64,000 nt of DNA from Microbulbifer sediminum (GTDB lineage Bacteria; Pseudomonadota; Gammaproteobacteria; Pseudomonadales; Cellvibrionaceae): NCBI RefSeq assembly GCF_021729035.1, contig NZ_JAJSAP010000001.1, positions 604,222 to 668,221 on the forward strand, given 5' to 3'. A program made the translations under genes and the position numbers. The notes under the pieces were generated by a model. That model had not been told where the DNA came from. It did no database searches and was given only the letters and a program-made list of their open reading frames with translations. This document shows, in pieces, positions 63,252 to 64,000 of the stretch. The first letter of the stretch is position 1. Every line of letters begins with the position of its first letter.

Positions 63252-63533
63252 TCAGCCACCGATCGAGAAAAATATACCAACGGAAAACTCAACCCAGAAG
63301 TATAGGAAAGCCATAAAAACGGCCACAACCAGAACTGATAAAGGAACTGAGGGAAACTTCCTGGCCAAGAATATGAATACCGAACCAGCTGACAGCAATA
63401 AAGTCGCCATGGCCACAAAGTCCAGGCCTGTCCAATGGACCTCGCTACTGAACTTCATCGCGACAAGTGGAACAAGCAGAGCTGAACAGGTTCCTCCGCC
63501 CAGCCAGACAAAGATGCTGTTTCTCTTTAGCAT
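63252..63533 (-). CDS. small hypothetical membrane protein next to an IS end
   Basis: A 93-residue protein with about three membrane helices, beginning MLKRNSIFVWLGGGTC. The frame stays open upstream to 63575, but that part lies inside the terminal repeat of the IS3 element, so ATG 63533 is the only sensible start. The insertion 28 bases upstream may have removed the native promoter or a 5' extension. No family recognised. Confidence 0.45.
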   Translation of the reverse strand: MLKRNSIFVWLGGGTCSALLVPLVAMKFSSEVHWTGLDFVAMATLLLSAGSVFIFLARKFPSVPLSVLVVAVFMAFLYFWVEFSVGIFFSIGG

Positions 63534-63560
63534 TTCTCTCACGGATGCATTTCCTATGCC

Positions 63561-64000
63561 TGGTCTTACCCACAAAAAGTAGACACTCTAACTACGCGCA
63601 TTTGCGCTCATACTCTGCCGGGCTTACATACCCAATCGCAGAGTGCCTACGGATCCTATTGTAGAAAACCTCGATGTATGCAAACACCTCAGATTTCGCC
63701 TGGCTGATACTCTCAAAGTTTCCTGCGTATACCAGCTCTACCTTGAGCCTACTGAAAAATGATTCCATTGCGGCATTATCCCAGCAATTGGCCTGGCGGC
63801 TCATGCTGGGACGGCAGTGATTCGCCAAGAGAAGGTCCTGGTATCCCTGAGCTCGATACTGCACACCCCTGTCTGAGTGTACGATCAGCCCCGGCCTTAG
63901 CTTTCTCTGTCCTAAGGCCATCCTCAGGGCCCTTTTCGTGAGCTCCTCTGTCATCTGGCTATCCAGGGCCCAGCCGACTATGCGGCGTGAATACAGGTCC
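63561..64000 (-). mobile_element. IS3-family insertion sequence, end visible, remainder outside window
   Basis: The element starts at a probable terminal inverted repeat (TGGTCTTACCCACAAAAAGT, 63561-63580, continuing AGACA) and contains the transposase 3' end. The other end and target duplication lie beyond 64000. Confidence 0.8.
63592..64000 (-). CDS. IS3-family transposase (orfB, integrase core), 5' end outside window
   Basis: The last 136 codons of a DDE transposase. DLYSRRIVGWALDSQ opens the visible part with the first catalytic-region Asp. The second Asp is in IVHSDRGVQYRA and the Glu in WDNAAMESFFSRLKVEL; a C-terminal motif FYNRIRRHSAIGYVSPAEYE follows. All are typical of the IS150/IS3 group. 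A start at ATG 63954 is not the true start because the frame continues to 64000. The orfA half is not in the window. Confidence 0.92.
   Translation of the reverse strand, partial: DLYSRRIVGWALDSQMTEELTKRALRMALGQRKLRPGLIVHSDRGVQYRAQGYQDLLLANHCRPSMSRQANCWDNAAMESFFSRLKVELVYAGNFESISQAKSEVFAYIEVFYNRIRRHSAIGYVSPAEYERKCA

Noticed and set aside
1..64000. CRISPR arrays, tRNA and rRNA genes, prophage
   Set aside because: No spaced direct repeats, cloverleaf-like sequences, rRNA segments or phage structural genes were seen. The P-like replication gene is part of a chromosomal helicase-loading pair, not a prophage.

Overview
This window looks like a chromosomal segment of a GC-rich, free-living gammaproteobacterium. 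The evidence is the gene families present: aceK, a DnaT/DnaC-like helicase-loading pair, marC, radA, selO, ppk1 with ppx, a copABCD copper set, and four TonB-dependent receptors (TBDRs) with one TBDR remnant. The TBDR load and the DnaT-type proteins would suit a marine Cellvibrionales member such as Microbulbifer. That placement is an inference and no marker gene here proves it. No rRNA, tRNA or CRISPR array was recognised.

Layout. 1-5.5 kb: partial METTL25-like methyltransferase, membrane diguanylate cyclase, MOSC protein, questin-oxidase-like protein, YHS-domain protein. 5.6-13.9 kb: an Oar-like TBDR with a strong terminator, a thioredoxin-fold protein, a class I amidotransferase, an OmpW-like porin and a second TBDR. 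14.0-19.5 kb: a vitamin B12 block on the minus strand (btuF-btuC-btuD, cobalamin riboswitch, btuB, cobO). 19.6-23.2 kb: DUF6249 protein, radA, a phosphopantetheinyl transferase and ppk2.

23.4-40.9 kb is a metal region dominated by copper. It opens with a small Cys/His-rich secreted protein, a TBDR and two PepSY membrane proteins; the second PepSY protein is fused to an NqrF-like [2Fe-2S]/FAD/NADH reductase. A second Cys/His-rich secreted protein follows, then a DUF411 lipoprotein, copA (multicopper oxidase), copB, copC, copD and an NTF2-like protein. On the opposite strand lie a DUF5676 membrane protein, two paralogous helical proteins of unknown function, a cupredoxin, a copper P-type ATPase and a DUF318 permease. 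The likely job is uptake and reduction of a metal chelate, plus periplasmic oxidation, sequestration and export of copper.

41.0-60.9 kb: the DnaT/DnaC-like pair (the first with four tandem DnaT-like repeats), an outer-membrane barrel protein, an HD protein, a phytase with a decayed TBDR fragment upstream, PhoX phosphatase, MarC and AceK. Then comes a polyphosphate block (ppk1 divergent from ppx-selO, with a PhoB-box-like sequence between them), a DUF2147 protein and a marR-emrA-emrB efflux operon with a perfect palindromic operator. Phytase, PhoX, PPK1, PPX and PPK2 together form a phosphorus scavenging and storage theme.

60.97-64.0 kb is AT-richer and accessory-like: a GNAT acetyltransferase, three orphan hypothetical proteins and the end of an IS3-family insertion sequence that runs off the window.
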